A stretch of 64,000 bases of DNA. Source: Paenibacillus peoriae KCTC 3763 (GTDB lineage: Bacteria > Bacillota > Bacilli > Paenibacillales > Paenibacillaceae). How positions within the stretch are numbered: position 1 is the stretch's first letter; each line of letters begins with the position of its first letter. Positions 7,925-17,930 of this stretch are shown piece by piece. Under the pieces are notes generated by a model. It was given only the letters and a program-made list of their open reading frames with translations, was not told the origin of the DNA and did not search any database. The translations under genes and the position numbers were made by a program. Location: positions 124,001-188,000 of the forward strand of contig NZ_AGFX01000011.1 in the NCBI RefSeq assembly GCF_000236805.1, given 5' to 3'.

Positions 7925-9334
7925 ATGAGGCTGGAGCATGATTTTTTAGGTAACAAGGAAGTGCCGTCAGACGCCTATTATGGTGTACAAACCCTGAGGG
8001 CAAAAGAAAATTTTCCAATTACAGGCCAACGCTTGCATCCTGAGTTGATTAAGGCCATGGCGATCGTCAAAAAGGGAGCGGCAACGGTTAATATGGAATT
8101 GACCCGCTTGCATCGCCCCAAAGCAGAGGCCATCATCCAGGCAGCTGACGAGATCATTCAAGGGCAGTTGCATGACCATTTCATCGTCGATCCGATTCAG
8201 GGCGGCGCAGGCACGTCTATTAATATGAACACAAATGAAGTGATTGCAAACCGGGCGCTGGAGCTGATGGGCAAGCAGCGTGGAGATTATCAGGAGATTA
8301 GCCCCAATAACCATGTCAATATGGCGCAATCGACCAACGACGCTTTTCCTACAGCAGTCCATCTAGCTGTATTAAGTATGATTGACCAGTTGCTGGTCAC
8401 CATGAGTGAGCTTCAAGAAGCGTTTTCCCGTAAGGCGAAAGAGTTTGACAGTGTGATTAAAATGGGTCGGACCCACTTGCAGGATGCAGTACCGATTCGA
8501 CTGGGGCAGGAGTTTCAAGCCTATGCGCGTGTGCTGGGCCGTGATGTCGGTCGCGTCCGTGCGACCAAGCAGCATCTGCTGACGATTAATATGGGAGCGA
8601 CTGCGGTTGGTACCGGCTTGAACGCAGACCGTCGTTATATTCAACGTGTCGCTGAGGTGTTGGCAGAAGTCAGCGGCTTCCCGCTGGAAGCTGACGAGAA
8701 TCTCGTGGATGCTACACAAAATACGGATGCCTACACCGAAGTATCAGCTGCGTTGAAAATTTGCATGATGAACATGTCCAAGGTGGCAAATGACATCCGT
8801 CTGATGGCCTCCGGGCCGCGTGCTGGTCTTGGAGAGCTGAACCTACCTGCTCGTCAGCCGGGGTCATCCATTATGCCGGGCAAGGTCAATCCGGTGATGT
8901 GTGAGGTCATTAACCAAATTGCTTTTCAGGTTATTGGAAATGACCATACGATCTGTTTGGCTTCTGAGGCAGGGCAGCTGGAACTGAATGTAATGGAGCC
9001 TGTGCTTGTCTATAACCTGCTGCAATCACTGGAAATTATGAAGCAGGGCTTCAACGTCTTCCGCATCCATTGTGTGGACGGAATTGAAGCCAATGTAGAG
9101 CGGTGTCGTGAATATGTAGAGAATAGCGTAGGCATTATTACAGCACTTAATCCTCATCTCGGATATGAGGTTGTATCCCGCATTGCACGCGAGGCCATCA
9201 CGACAGGAAAATCGGTGCGTGAACTGAGTTTGCTGTATAATGTCCTGACCGAGGAAGAACTGGACATTATTTTGGACCCGTATCAAATGACTCAGCCTGG
9301 CATCGCTGGAGAATCTTTGCTGGATCGTGAATAA
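7925..9334 (+). CDS. aspA: Aspartate ammonia-lyase
   Basis: This 469-residue cytosolic enzyme of the fumarase/aspartase superfamily converts L-aspartate to fumarate and ammonia. Motifs include SDAYYGVQTLRAKENFPITG near the N-terminus, the substrate loop GGAGTSINMNTNEVIANRA, GRTHLQDAVPI, and the superfamily signature GSSIMPGKVNP with the catalytic Ser. AspA rather than fumarase is favoured by the EHDFLG opening. The frame is open 35 codons further up, but ATG 7925 has a good CGGAGG site and matches family starts. A terminator follows at 9382. Confidence 0.9.
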   Translation: MRLEHDFLGNKEVPSDAYYGVQTLRAKENFPITGQRLHPELIKAMAIVKKGAATVNMELTRLHRPKAEAIIQAADEIIQGQLHDHFIVDPIQGGAGTSINMNTNEVIANRALELMGKQRGDYQEISPNNHVNMAQSTNDAFPTAVHLAVLSMIDQLLVTMSELQEAFSRKAKEFDSVIKMGRTHLQDAVPIRLGQEFQAYARVLGRDVGRVRATKQHLLTINMGATAVGTGLNADRRYIQRVAEVLAEVSGFPLEADENLVDATQNTDAYTEVSAALKICMMNMSKVANDIRLMASGPRAGLGELNLPARQPGSSIMPGKVNPVMCEVINQIAFQVIGNDHTICLASEAGQLELNVMEPVLVYNLLQSLEIMKQGFNVFRIHCVDGIEANVERCREYVENSVGIITALNPHLGYEVVSRIAREAITTGKSVRELSLLYNVLTEEELDIILDPYQMTQPGIAGESLLDRE

Positions 9335-9381
9335 TTTGCTTTGAGTATAGAATTTAGAGAGCTTTGAGGCAAGACGAAGAT

Positions 9382-9408
9382 AGCCCCGTCGAATTTGGCG
9401 GGGCTTTT
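9382..9408 (+). terminator. Intrinsic terminator of aspA
   Basis: AGCCCCGTC pairs with GGCGGGGCT (one G-U pair) around GAATTT, followed by T4. Confidence 0.8.
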
Positions 9409-9525
9409 ATCATGTTAAGATGTGAGTGTAACATGGGAGATGTAATACGTGAGTCGGTGTAACATAGGGATTTAACTGTCAGGGGTTATGCGGCTGCACG
9501 TTTATTGTAGAAAAGGGGAAGAGGA

Positions 9526-10116
9526 ATGCTGCTGGAGCAATTATCCGCATATAGGGAATTAGGGATAGGACTTATTGTAGTCTTCGTGTTGCTTGTACTT
9601 ATTATAAGAGGACTTATACGTGGTCGCCGGAATCGAATTTTACGCGATCTGGACCCACGGAGAATTGGAATTCAGGATATCGATCGTATGGAGGACGGCT
9701 CGGAATTTGAGCTTTATTTGCAACGACTATTATCTGCCCTTGGCTATAAGGACATCTATAAAACAACCGGCAGCCGGGATTTTGGGGCGGATTTGGTTTT
9801 TACAGACCGTGAAGGCGCCAGAGTCGTCATTCAGGCCAAGCGCTATGCTGTACAACATCCGGTAGGATTGGGCGCGGTGCAGGAGATTTACACCTCCATG
9901 CGCTATTATGCGGCAGACAAGTCTGTCGTCATTACCTCCGGGCGTTATACCGATTCCTGTAAAACACTTGCTGCTGTGAACGGAGTTAAATTATTGGACC
10001 GCAACGATTTGGTGGACATGATTGATTTGTTCAAAACGAAACGCCGTGAGGAAGCCATGGATTTAATAGAAAGTAAAGTAGATGTGATTGCTTCCAAATG
10101 GAGTAAAAGCAAATAG
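9526..10116 (+). CDS. Membrane-anchored Mrr-type restriction endonuclease domain protein
   Basis: This 196-residue protein has one N-terminal transmembrane helix (residues 14-32, rich in V, L and I) followed by an Mrr-type PD-(D/E)xK nuclease domain at about 60-165. The catalytic pattern is visible as GSRDFGADLVF, with the metal-binding Asp, then VVIQAKRY, with the Q-x-K signature. It lacks the N-terminal winged helix of classical Mrr, so modified-DNA recognition is unproven. Family members cleave DNA; the membrane anchor suggests action at the envelope. Single gene flanked by terminators; ribosome site GGGGAAGAGG. Confidence 0.82.
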   Translation: MLLEQLSAYRELGIGLIVVFVLLVLIIRGLIRGRRNRILRDLDPRRIGIQDIDRMEDGSEFELYLQRLLSALGYKDIYKTTGSRDFGADLVFTDREGARVVIQAKRYAVQHPVGLGAVQEIYTSMRYYAADKSVVITSGRYTDSCKTLAAVNGVKLLDRNDLVDMIDLFKTKRREEAMDLIESKVDVIASKWSKSK

Positions 10117-10121
10117 ATTTG

Positions 10122-10177
10122 AGGACTGATTGTTAGGCGATGTGATTCAAGCCTGGTGATCAGTCCTATTTATTTTC
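10122..10177 (+). terminator. Intrinsic terminator of the Mrr-like gene
   Basis: AGGACTGAT (10122-10130) pairs with ATCAGTCCT (10159-10167), followed by a T-rich tail. Confidence 0.65.
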
Positions 10178-10287
10178 TCATAATAAAATAAAAGAGCTGA
10201 ATTTACAGAAATTATCATGAAAAAATATGCTATTACAACCGATATAAAATTGTTGGGGATTTCCAAATTATGTTGAGGTGATATGTC

Positions 10288-11292
10288 ATGAAGAAACGAA
10301 CTGTATTATTAACTTTTAGGTGGATTCCCATGGTCATCATTTTTGCATTGCTGCTGGGTGCCTGTGGACAATCGGCAGTACAAACGAAGGCGCAGCCCAT
10401 GAAGGTAGGAATCGTACTGTCAGACATCGGTCTGGGCGATCAATCTTACAGCGATGCTGCTTTCCGAGGCTTGATCCAGGCGCGGGATGAAGGGAAAATT
10501 GTGTTTGAATACCGGGAAATATCGGAAACCAAGACCTATGATGCTGCCTTTGAGCAGCTTGCGCAAGAAAAAGCTGATTTAATCATTGGATTGGGTTATA
10601 TGGTAAAGGGCAGTCTGGAAGCTGTTGCTAAAAAATATCCGGACACCAGCTTTTTAATCGTGGATGAAAAATCGGATTTACCGAATGTGGCTTCAATCAC
10701 CTTTAAAGAAGAAGAGGGCAGCTTTATGGCCGGAGTCGTCGCAGGTTTGACCAGTCACACAGAGCAGGTAGGCTTTATCGGAGGCGTGGAGTCTCCCCTG
10801 TTAAAAAAGTTTGAGGCCGGATATCGCACAGGAGTTCAATCAGTCAAGCCGGATGCCAAAGTCACCGCGACGTATGCTGGAGATTTTGGAAAGGCGGAGC
10901 TAGGCACGGAGATTGCACGGGATATGATCAACCAGAATCAGATTGATGTTATTTATGCAGCAGCGGGTCTGACGGGCGTGGGGGCACTACAGGAAGCGCA
11001 AAAGCAGCAAAAATATGCGATCGGGGTCGACAGCGATCAGTTTTTCATTGCGGAAAAAGCGGTTGTCACCTCCATGATTAAAAATGTGGACATTGCGATA
11101 TATAAAGCAGTCACAGGCTTTGCAGATCATCAAAGAAAATTTACGGACAAGAATATGGTGTTTGGTCTTGCGGAGGATGGGATAGGATTAGCACCTATTC
11201 GTGTCGTGACACTGAATCCGGATCAGCAAAAGTTGCTGGATGATTTAAAGGAAAAAATCAAGTCCGGCACACTTGTGGTACCTGCCCAATAA
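10288..11292 (+). CDS. BMP-family substrate-binding lipoprotein
   Basis: This 334-residue lipoprotein has the lipobox LLGAC (Cys near residue 26) and a BMP/PnrA-type periplasmic-binding fold: VGIVLSDIGLGDQSYSDAAFRGL, then GLGYMVKGSLEAVAKKYPD, FKEEEGSFMAGVVAGL, VGFIGGVESPLLKKFEAGY and DVIYAAAGLTG. Members bind nucleosides for ABC uptake. Here no ATPase or permease adjoins; the next gene, 22 bases downstream, is a chemoreceptor, so it may act as a ligand receptor for chemotaxis (inference). ATG 10288 has a GAGGTGA ribosome site. Confidence 0.85.
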   Translation: MKKRTVLLTFRWIPMVIIFALLLGACGQSAVQTKAQPMKVGIVLSDIGLGDQSYSDAAFRGLIQARDEGKIVFEYREISETKTYDAAFEQLAQEKADLIIGLGYMVKGSLEAVAKKYPDTSFLIVDEKSDLPNVASITFKEEEGSFMAGVVAGLTSHTEQVGFIGGVESPLLKKFEAGYRTGVQSVKPDAKVTATYAGDFGKAELGTEIARDMINQNQIDVIYAAAGLTGVGALQEAQKQQKYAIGVDSDQFFIAEKAVVTSMIKNVDIAIYKAVTGFADHQRKFTDKNMVFGLAEDGIGLAPIRVVTLNPDQQKLLDDLKEKIKSGTLVVPAQ

Positions 11293-11314
11293 ATTTTCGC
11301 AAAACGGAGGATGA

Positions 11315-12985
11315 ATGTTGATGAAACTGCAAGGTAAACTGGTGCTAAATGCGATGGTTTCCCTGATCGCTTGCCTGGCTTTAGTGGCGTATATTATTTT
11401 CGAATTACTACGTATTAACTCGCAAAGCAGCAATCTTGTACCTGCTATGCTAAATGTACAGCAGCTCAATGCTTATTTGATTCAGTCGGGACAGGCCTTA
11501 CAAAATTATTCTTCTTCCATGACGGAGAGCAACAAAGCCGACGTGTCGAAGCAACTGACTCAGTCTGAAAAAACGATCACGCTGCTTTCGCAGGGCATGA
11601 TGCAGACCGAAGCGCAGCAAAAGCGTCTGAATACGATTAAAACCAAATTCAGCAAGTTTAAGGCAGCAACGGAAAAAGCAATGAGTACTCAAAATAGCCC
11701 GGAGTCCAAGCGGGAGGCCATGCGTGTACAAGGGATTCAAAACGATGTATTTATGCTGGATCTGCTGACCAAGGCTCGATATGACGAATACACAGAGGAC
11801 TTGACCAAGAACATTCGTTTTACCTGGCAATTGGCCTTGGCAGGTGCTGTTTTTCTTTTGGTGGCGGTCGGGCTATATAATACATATACCTCCAGGCAGC
11901 TTGCCCTCAGAACCCGTAAGTTAACGGGTGCCGCAAAGCAAATTGCTGAGGGGAATTTGACCGTGCAGCTCGCCCAAACGAAAGGACGTGATGAGCTGGA
12001 TGAACTCAACGAGTCGTTCCGGGTCATGATTGGCAACTTGCGTACCATCGTTCTTTCCATTGATCAGGCCGGTAATCGTGTCGATCTGATGGCTCGGGAC
12101 ATTGACCAGCATAATGAAGCCATGAAGGAAATTGTGACACAAGTCAGCACATCAACAGAGGAACTGGCGATAGGCAGCCAGAAAATTGCCGAGGATCTGT
12201 CGACGACGGTTGGTGTTGTGGACGAGATGCAGCAGAAGTTTGAAGCCAATGTGCTGGAAACGACGCAGTCGACCGCGTATAGTGAGGATGCTTTGCGTGC
12301 CGTTGAGCAAGGTACACAGGTTATGAGCGATCAACTGCGTATCGTTGCAGAAAATCGTTCAGCGATGGCCGAAGTGGAACAGACGGTCAAGGAGCTGGAA
12401 GCCAATGCAGCCGAGATTACAACCATGACCGGCTACGTATCCGAAATTGCCAGCCAGACGTCGCTGCTGTCCTTGAATGCTTCCATTGAAGCTGCCCGTG
12501 CAGGTGAAGCGGGTAGAGGCTTTGCCGTCGTAGCCAATGAGGTGAAAAAGCTGTCCAACCAATCGGAGTCCGCTGTCAAGCAAATTTATACCGCTGTTGA
12601 GCGTATTACGCAGGCCATGGATAAGGTGAAGAATTCTGTGGCGCAAAGTCAGGAGCTGTTCCGTGAGCAGGAGAAGGCTACCTCCTTCACCGGCGAATCG
12701 TTCGCAGAGATTAGTGGCAAGGTACAGCAAATTGCTGGCCAGGTCAGCAAGCTATCAACAGATATGAATGTATCGCGGGAGCTAAGCGTACAGGTGCAGC
12801 AAGCTATCGAAAATATGAGTGCTATTACTCAGCAATCTGCTGCAGGAAGTGAAGAAATTACGGCATCCACGGTGGAACAGAAGCGTTCCTTTGAGGAATC
12901 GGCTGAGAAGGTGAAAGAGCTTCGTCAGATTCGCGAGGAGATGCAGCGGGAGCTGGATCGTTTCCAGGTGGAAAAAACGAGCTAA
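11315..12985 (+). CDS. Methyl-accepting chemotaxis protein
   Basis: This 556-residue transmembrane chemoreceptor has TM1 at about residues 10-32, a helical extracellular sensor of about 130 residues, TM2 at about 172-192, HAMP at about 195-245 ([26 protein letters not shown]) and a long coiled-coil signalling domain. The hairpin tip that contacts CheA and CheW reads [20 protein letters not shown] (about 387-406). It sits 22 bases after the BMP lipoprotein and is probably in one operon with it. The sensor is a four-helix type without a recognised ligand pocket, consistent with sensing through a binding protein. Confidence 0.92.
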   Translation: MLMKLQGKLVLNAMVSLIACLALVAYIIFELLRINSQSSNLVPAMLNVQQLNAYLIQSGQALQNYSSSMTESNKADVSKQLTQSEKTITLLSQGMMQTEAQQKRLNTIKTKFSKFKAATEKAMSTQNSPESKREAMRVQGIQNDVFMLDLLTKARYDEYTEDLTKNIRFTWQLALAGAVFLLVAVGLYNTYTSRQLALRTRKLTGAAKQIAEGNLTVQLAQTKGRDELDELNESFRVMIGNLRTIVLSIDQAGNRVDLMARDIDQHNEAMKEIVTQVSTSTEELAIGSQKIAEDLSTTVGVVDEMQQKFEANVLETTQSTAYSEDALRAVEQGTQVMSDQLRIVAENRSAMAEVEQTVKELEANAAEITTMTGYVSEIASQTSLLSLNASIEAARAGEAGRGFAVVANEVKKLSNQSESAVKQIYTAVERITQAMDKVKNSVAQSQELFREQEKATSFTGESFAEISGKVQQIAGQVSKLSTDMNVSRELSVQVQQAIENMSAITQQSAAGSEEITASTVEQKRSFEESAEKVKELRQIREEMQRELDRFQVEKTS

Positions 12986-13002
12986 ACAGCACGAAAAGAT
13001 AT

Positions 13003-13043
13003 AGAAGAAGTCTTACCCTTGTCAAGGGAGACTTCTTCTTTTT
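13003..13043 (+). terminator. Intrinsic terminator of the chemoreceptor operon
   Basis: AGAAGAAGTCT (13003-13013) pairs with AGACTTCTTCT (13029-13039), with inner pairing ACCCTT/AAGGG, then T5. Confidence 0.8.
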
Positions 13044-13163
13044 GATTTTAAAGATGTAACTTCTCTGAAATTCCGTTATATATAGGCAGGGAATTCCCTA
13101 TCAGGTGTCAAATAGATTGTAGAAAGAGTATTTTATTACTTTTACAGCCTGAGCAAGAGAAAG

Positions 13164-15605
13164 ATGGAGAAGGAAGTCCGGAAGGATGAAGTTACGGGAA
13201 TGTTGCGACTTAAGTTTCGACTAATGCTGAAAAATAAACAGACAAGACTGATTCTGCTGCTTACTCTATGCGTTTCGTTCGTTATTAGCGGGATTGGCCT
13301 GCTATCCTATTCGAGGTATCGTGAAGGTTTGGATACTGAGCTGAACACACCTAATATAGAGCTGCTGCAAATTAATCTGGATGTGACCAATCGTGCTTTT
13401 CGCGAGTCAGATAACATGGCACTTGATGCGGCCTATCACCCCGATGTGGAGGCATTCGCTCGTATCCAGGCAGATGGAAATTCGCTATCCAACAGCGCTT
13501 CCATAATAAAACGACTCCAGAAATATTTGAAAGCCCTTTCTTCACATGAAGAGATTGAATCGGTTGAAGTGATCTCATTGGAGAATCATGCGCTTGTATC
13601 CAGCAATTACGGCTTCTTGGCTGATTGGAAACAGGCACCGGATACCACGTGGGTTCCCTGGATTCAGGACATCCACAGGAAGCCGTTGCTGATTAAGCGG
13701 AGGTGGTATGGCACAGATCCCCAGCATGGGACGGTAGAGCTGCTTTCACTGGCGAGGCCCATAGTAAAGGAGGGGAAGGTTATCGGTGCGGTGCTGATCA
13801 ATCTGGATTACGATCGTTTTTTCTCCAAACTGTATATCCATTTATCCAACTCGCAATACGTGTATGATCTGGAAGGCGAATTGATCTATCCCAAGCTGAG
13901 ATCGTCCGTACCCTTAAATGAAATGGACCGGATTTTGAAAGAGCTGGATGTGAGTCCCTATGCTTATGTAGAGATAGGGGATATGGAATATATGGCAAAC
14001 CAGACCTTTTCTGATGTAACGGGCTGGCGTCTGGTATCGCTCGTTCCTATGGACAAGCTCCTGAAAAATGTAAAGCTGGCGCGCAATATGATGCTGTGGC
14101 TAGCCTTTATCTCTATACTGGCCGGGTGCTCAGCCGTCTACTATTACAATTATGCGGCTTTTCGCCCCATGAAAAAAATTAATAGCCTGTTGAATTCGGG
14201 CAATAAGGGAACGCGCCAAGGAGGGTTGTACGACCTGGAGCCTGTGATTAGCAAGCTGGTCGGAGAGTTCCATCGCAAATCACTAGTGGTTGAGCGAAGC
14301 CTGCCAGAGCTGCGTTCCAAATATATTGAAGATGTCATCCAGCGTAGAATGGGCATACAGGAAATGCGTACGAAATGGGAGCAGTATTTTTCCGATTGGG
14401 ACGGCAATTCCTTGGTTGTCATGACCGTGTCGATCGACCGATATTCCACGTGGGCCGCAAGCTTTCCGGAAGAGGATGCCATGCTGCTTAAGTATGCGCT
14501 GAACAATATTTTGCTGGAGACGCTGGAGCCTTGCTGGAAAGCAGTAAGCGCGCCGGATGAGGAGAGTGGCATTGTTGTGCTGCTACAGTTCGGCGAGAGA
14601 GCATATGAAGCTGGTACAGAGGCTGCTGACCAAGAGAGCATTCTGCTTTACAAAAGTGTAGACAGGCTGATCCAGGTTGTCGGTGAGCATCTTCCTTTGA
14701 CGATTTCTATTGGAGTTGGTCATGTAGTCAGAGATATTCAAGAGGCGCGGGAGTCCTATGTAAAAGGAAAAGAGGCCCTTAACCTGCGTTTGTATGAGGG
14801 GTATGGACGTTCACATATAAATATGGATTGCGGCGTATATGTGGAAAAGGATGGCTCAGCGGATGTGTTGCCACAGGAGCAGGCTCGGGATTCAACGATG
14901 CTGGACAATCGGCGTATTGAAATGATACATACGCTGGAGTCACAGGAACCGGGTGCAAGTGTCAAGTTGATCGGCCAATGGGTAGAAGAGCTTCGTCTTC
15001 ACAGGACAGCTCCAGCCCAAGTTTACCTGTTTGTCCATGAATTGCTGGAAGATTTACTAGAATGGTGTACCACCCAAAGTGTGACACCGCCGGATAAGCT
15101 TGCTGATTACCATTGGAATCAGATTCTGACGCAGGATCTGCAAGACATTGAGGCATTGCTGGTCATCATTTTGACGGATATGGAAGAAAAATGGAATGGG
15201 CGCAGACGGTCCAAGGATTTTGTGCGTGTGCAAGAGATGATGGATTATATGGAGCATCATCTGCATTTAAACATAGGGCTGCAGGAGATTGCGGATCAGG
15301 TTCACATGAGCGTGTCCTCGGTCAGCAGCATGTTCAAGGAAGAGACGGGGAGTACCGTTTACGATTATTTGACTGGATTACGCATGAAAAAAGCATGTGC
15401 TTTACTGTGCGAAACCCATTTGAAAATTAGTGAAATTGCAGATCAGGTCGGATACCGGAATGAGAACAGCTTTATTCGTGTATTCCGCAAGCACAAACAG
15501 GTGACTCCCGGAAAATTCCGGGAAATCAGCAAATGTTCTAATGAGTATGCAGATCGACCAAAAGGTCGATACGCTGGCGTTTTAGAAGATAAATACGAAG
15601 ATTAA
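13164..15605 (+). CDS. AraC-family membrane sensor-regulator (YesN-like output)
   Basis: This 813-residue one-component regulator has TM1 at about residues 30-52, an extracellular Cache-like sensor of about 240 residues, and TM2 at about 305-328. A cytoplasmic region of about 390 residues follows, with a degenerate GGDEF/YesN-like segment containing ISIGVGHVVRDIQEARESY. The C-terminal AraC double helix-turn-helix spans about 700-800 (IADQVHMSVSSVSSMFKEETG and IADQVGYRNENSFIRVFRK). Such proteins in Paenibacillus usually control adjacent sugar uptake genes; here the neighbours are a Bug protein and a KdgT permease. A second ATG at 13200 could also be the start. Confidence 0.88.
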   Translation: MEKEVRKDEVTGMLRLKFRLMLKNKQTRLILLLTLCVSFVISGIGLLSYSRYREGLDTELNTPNIELLQINLDVTNRAFRESDNMALDAAYHPDVEAFARIQADGNSLSNSASIIKRLQKYLKALSSHEEIESVEVISLENHALVSSNYGFLADWKQAPDTTWVPWIQDIHRKPLLIKRRWYGTDPQHGTVELLSLARPIVKEGKVIGAVLINLDYDRFFSKLYIHLSNSQYVYDLEGELIYPKLRSSVPLNEMDRILKELDVSPYAYVEIGDMEYMANQTFSDVTGWRLVSLVPMDKLLKNVKLARNMMLWLAFISILAGCSAVYYYNYAAFRPMKKINSLLNSGNKGTRQGGLYDLEPVISKLVGEFHRKSLVVERSLPELRSKYIEDVIQRRMGIQEMRTKWEQYFSDWDGNSLVVMTVSIDRYSTWAASFPEEDAMLLKYALNNILLETLEPCWKAVSAPDEESGIVVLLQFGERAYEAGTEAADQESILLYKSVDRLIQVVGEHLPLTISIGVGHVVRDIQEARESYVKGKEALNLRLYEGYGRSHINMDCGVYVEKDGSADVLPQEQARDSTMLDNRRIEMIHTLESQEPGASVKLIGQWVEELRLHRTAPAQVYLFVHELLEDLLEWCTTQSVTPPDKLADYHWNQILTQDLQDIEALLVIILTDMEEKWNGRRRSKDFVRVQEMMDYMEHHLHLNIGLQEIADQVHMSVSSVSSMFKEETGSTVYDYLTGLRMKKACALLCETHLKISEIADQVGYRNENSFIRVFRKHKQVTPGKFREISKCSNEYADRPKGRYAGVLEDKYED

Positions 15606-15734
15606 GCGATAGCTGTGGCCCTCCACGGTGCGGTACATTGACTTCATGTAAGCGCAAAACATGGCCGAATACGTTGGGGGGTGAAAACGGGTGCAGGTCG
15701 GACCCGGTTTATTTTTTGGAGAAGAGGGCGCGTA

Positions 15735-16742
15735 ATGAAGAAAAAGCCATGGCAAAAATATGTGCTGGTTGCGGCAGGAGTAGCTGTGCTTTCTGCCTTG
15801 AGTATCAGTGAATATGTGGATCACCGCATCCTGCGGGATCACAGCAATACATTTCCTGTGAAGCCAATTACGCTTGTCGTTCCTTATGCGGCAGGGGGCG
15901 GTACAGATATTACCGCCAGAGCGCTCGCAAAGGCCGCTGAAAAGCATCTCGGTCAGCCAATCATCGTCGTTAACCGGACGGGAGGCGGCGGCTCCGTTGG
16001 GCTGATGGAGGGGGCTGAGGCGCAGGCGGATGGCTACACCGTAACGTATCTGGTTGCGGAGCTGACTACATTACCCCATTTGGGACTGCTGCCGCTCACC
16101 TATGAGCGCTTTAAGCCGCTGCTTCAAACCAATATGGACCCTTCCGCCATTACGGTTAGGGCGGATGCGCCGTGGAAGACAGCGGAGGCATTTCTGAAGG
16201 ATGCCAGTGCCCATCCCGGCAAGCTGAAAATGGGCAATGCAGGCACGGGGAGCATCTGGCACCTCGCTGCCGCGATGCTGGAGCAGAAAAGCGGTGTTCG
16301 CTTCACTCATATCCCTTATGAGGGGGCGGGGCCAGCCGTTTCCGCTTTGATGAGCGGATTCGTGGATGCTGTGCCCGTCAGTCCCGCAGAAGTGAAAACA
16401 TATGTGGACCAAGGGAAGCTTCGCATACTGGCGATCCAGACAGACACTATTTCGGAAGCGTTTCCAAGTGTGCCGACACTCCAGCAGGCCACCGGGCTGC
16501 GTGTGCATTTTATTGGCACCTGGAGAGGGCTGGCTGTACCCAAGGATACACCGGATGACATTGCCGGGATGCTGGCAGACGCACTGATCAAGGGGACAGA
16601 GGACGAGGAATTCAGGGAGGAAATGCGTAAGCATGGGTTAGGATTGCGTGTCAAGGATGCAGAGGCATTTGCACGGCAGCTAAAGGAGAGCCATGATACC
16701 TTCGCAAGACTGATTCCTGATCTCGGCCTGAGCCGCAAGTAA
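15735..16742 (+). CDS. Bug/TctC-family tripartite tricarboxylate binding protein
   Basis: This 335-residue extracytoplasmic solute-binding protein has an N-terminal hydrophobic anchor (residues 8-24). The Bug signatures are PITLVVPYAAGGGTDITARA, VVNRTGGGGSVG, MGNAGTGSIWHLAAA, FTHIPYEGAGPAV and DAVPVSPAEV. Bug proteins bind carboxylates for TctAB-type transporters, but no tctA or tctB is present; a KdgT permease follows instead. ATG 15735 was chosen over an upstream ATG at 15681 because GAAGAGGG lies eight bases before it and the anchor then starts normally with MKKK. Confidence 0.85.
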   Translation: MKKKPWQKYVLVAAGVAVLSALSISEYVDHRILRDHSNTFPVKPITLVVPYAAGGGTDITARALAKAAEKHLGQPIIVVNRTGGGGSVGLMEGAEAQADGYTVTYLVAELTTLPHLGLLPLTYERFKPLLQTNMDPSAITVRADAPWKTAEAFLKDASAHPGKLKMGNAGTGSIWHLAAAMLEQKSGVRFTHIPYEGAGPAVSALMSGFVDAVPVSPAEVKTYVDQGKLRILAIQTDTISEAFPSVPTLQQATGLRVHFIGTWRGLAVPKDTPDDIAGMLADALIKGTEDEEFREEMRKHGLGLRVKDAEAFARQLKESHDTFARLIPDLGLSRK

Positions 16743-16790
16743 ACCGGCCTTGTTTTTGCATTGGCAAAAACGAAAGGGTTGAACGAAGTT

Positions 16791-17792
16791 ATGAAAATTA
16801 AACAAAGCATTGATAAAATTCCAGGGGGCATTATGCTGGTGCCGCTGTTTATTGGCGCACTGCTTCATACGTTTACGCCATGGGCAGGAGACTATTTTGG
16901 GTCCTTTACCAAGGGGCTAATGACGGGGACAGTGCCTATTTTAGCAGTGTGGTTTTTTTGTATGGGTGCTTCCATTGATGTTCGGGCGACGGGGACCGTA
17001 TTGCGTAAATCAGGTACGCTTGTATTGACTAAAATCGCAGTTGCCTGGGTAGTGGCGATCATTGCGTCCAGACTGATGCCTGTTGGCGGTGTGGAAAGCG
17101 GGCTGTTTGCAGGCTTGTCCGTGCTGGCGCTGATTTCCGCCATGGATATGACGAACGGCGGGCTGTACGCCTCTATTATGCAGCAATATGGCTCCAAGGA
17201 AGAGGCAGGAGCATTCGTGCTGATGTCCCTGGAATCAGGTCCATTGGTGACAATGCTGATTTTGGGCAGTACCGGATTGGCCGTTTTTGAGCCGCAGACA
17301 TTTGTGGGCGCGGTATTACCGTTTTTAGTCGGATTTGCATTAGGCAATCTGGACCACGATTTCCGTAAATACTTTGGTAACGCAACGCAAGCCCTGATTC
17401 CATTTTTCGGCTTTGCACTTGGTTGTTCCATTGACCTGAGTGTCATTGTCCAGACGGGCGTGCTTGGTATTTTGTTAGGCATCTTTGTCATTATCATTAC
17501 AGGTATCCCACTGATTCTGGCGGATAAATATATCGGCGGCGGCAATGGTACAGCAGGGATTGCAGCCTCCAGTACGGCAGGTGCAGCGGTGGCGAACCCG
17601 GTTATTGTCGCCAACATCAAGCCCGAGTTTCTGCCTGTAGCGCAGTCAGCAACGGCTTTAGTTGCCGCTTCGGTCATTGTGACCTCCATTTTGGTGCCTA
17701 TTCTGACGGCATATTGGGCTAACTATATGAAACGTAAAGGAGAGTCCAAAGGCGCAGGGCCTGTAAATCCGGGCGCCAATGTCCCTAAATAA
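16791..17792 (+). CDS. kdgT: 2-keto-3-deoxygluconate permease (KdgT family)
   Basis: This 333-residue membrane protein has about ten hydrophobic segments. The KdgT family opening [22 protein letters not shown] is clear, as are [31 protein letters not shown] and [20 protein letters not shown]. The family imports 2-keto-3-deoxygluconate, a product of pectin breakdown, by proton symport. It lies 48 bases after the Bug gene. ATG 16791 fits the family start; a TTG at 16761 in the same frame is less likely. Substrate follows the family, not direct evidence. Confidence 0.87.
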   Translation: MKIKQSIDKIPGGIMLVPLFIGALLHTFTPWAGDYFGSFTKGLMTGTVPILAVWFFCMGASIDVRATGTVLRKSGTLVLTKIAVAWVVAIIASRLMPVGGVESGLFAGLSVLALISAMDMTNGGLYASIMQQYGSKEEAGAFVLMSLESGPLVTMLILGSTGLAVFEPQTFVGAVLPFLVGFALGNLDHDFRKYFGNATQALIPFFGFALGCSIDLSVIVQTGVLGILLGIFVIIITGIPLILADKYIGGGNGTAGIAASSTAGAAVANPVIVANIKPEFLPVAQSATALVAASVIVTSILVPILTAYWANYMKRKGESKGAGPVNPGANVPK

Positions 17793-17930
17793 AGCTCCGA
17801 AATATGACAGCGCTGCTTATGGCTCATTCCATTACCCGGGAAATGCTTATGCAGATATACTGGTTTCCTTGTATCGCAAACCTGTCCTAAAACGCTCCTG
17901 CAAGCATATATATGTAAGCAGAGGAGCGTG

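Noticed and set aside
16892-17689. 265-codon minus-strand frame opposite kdgT
   Set aside because: Shadow of a strongly conserved membrane protein; low-complexity composition.
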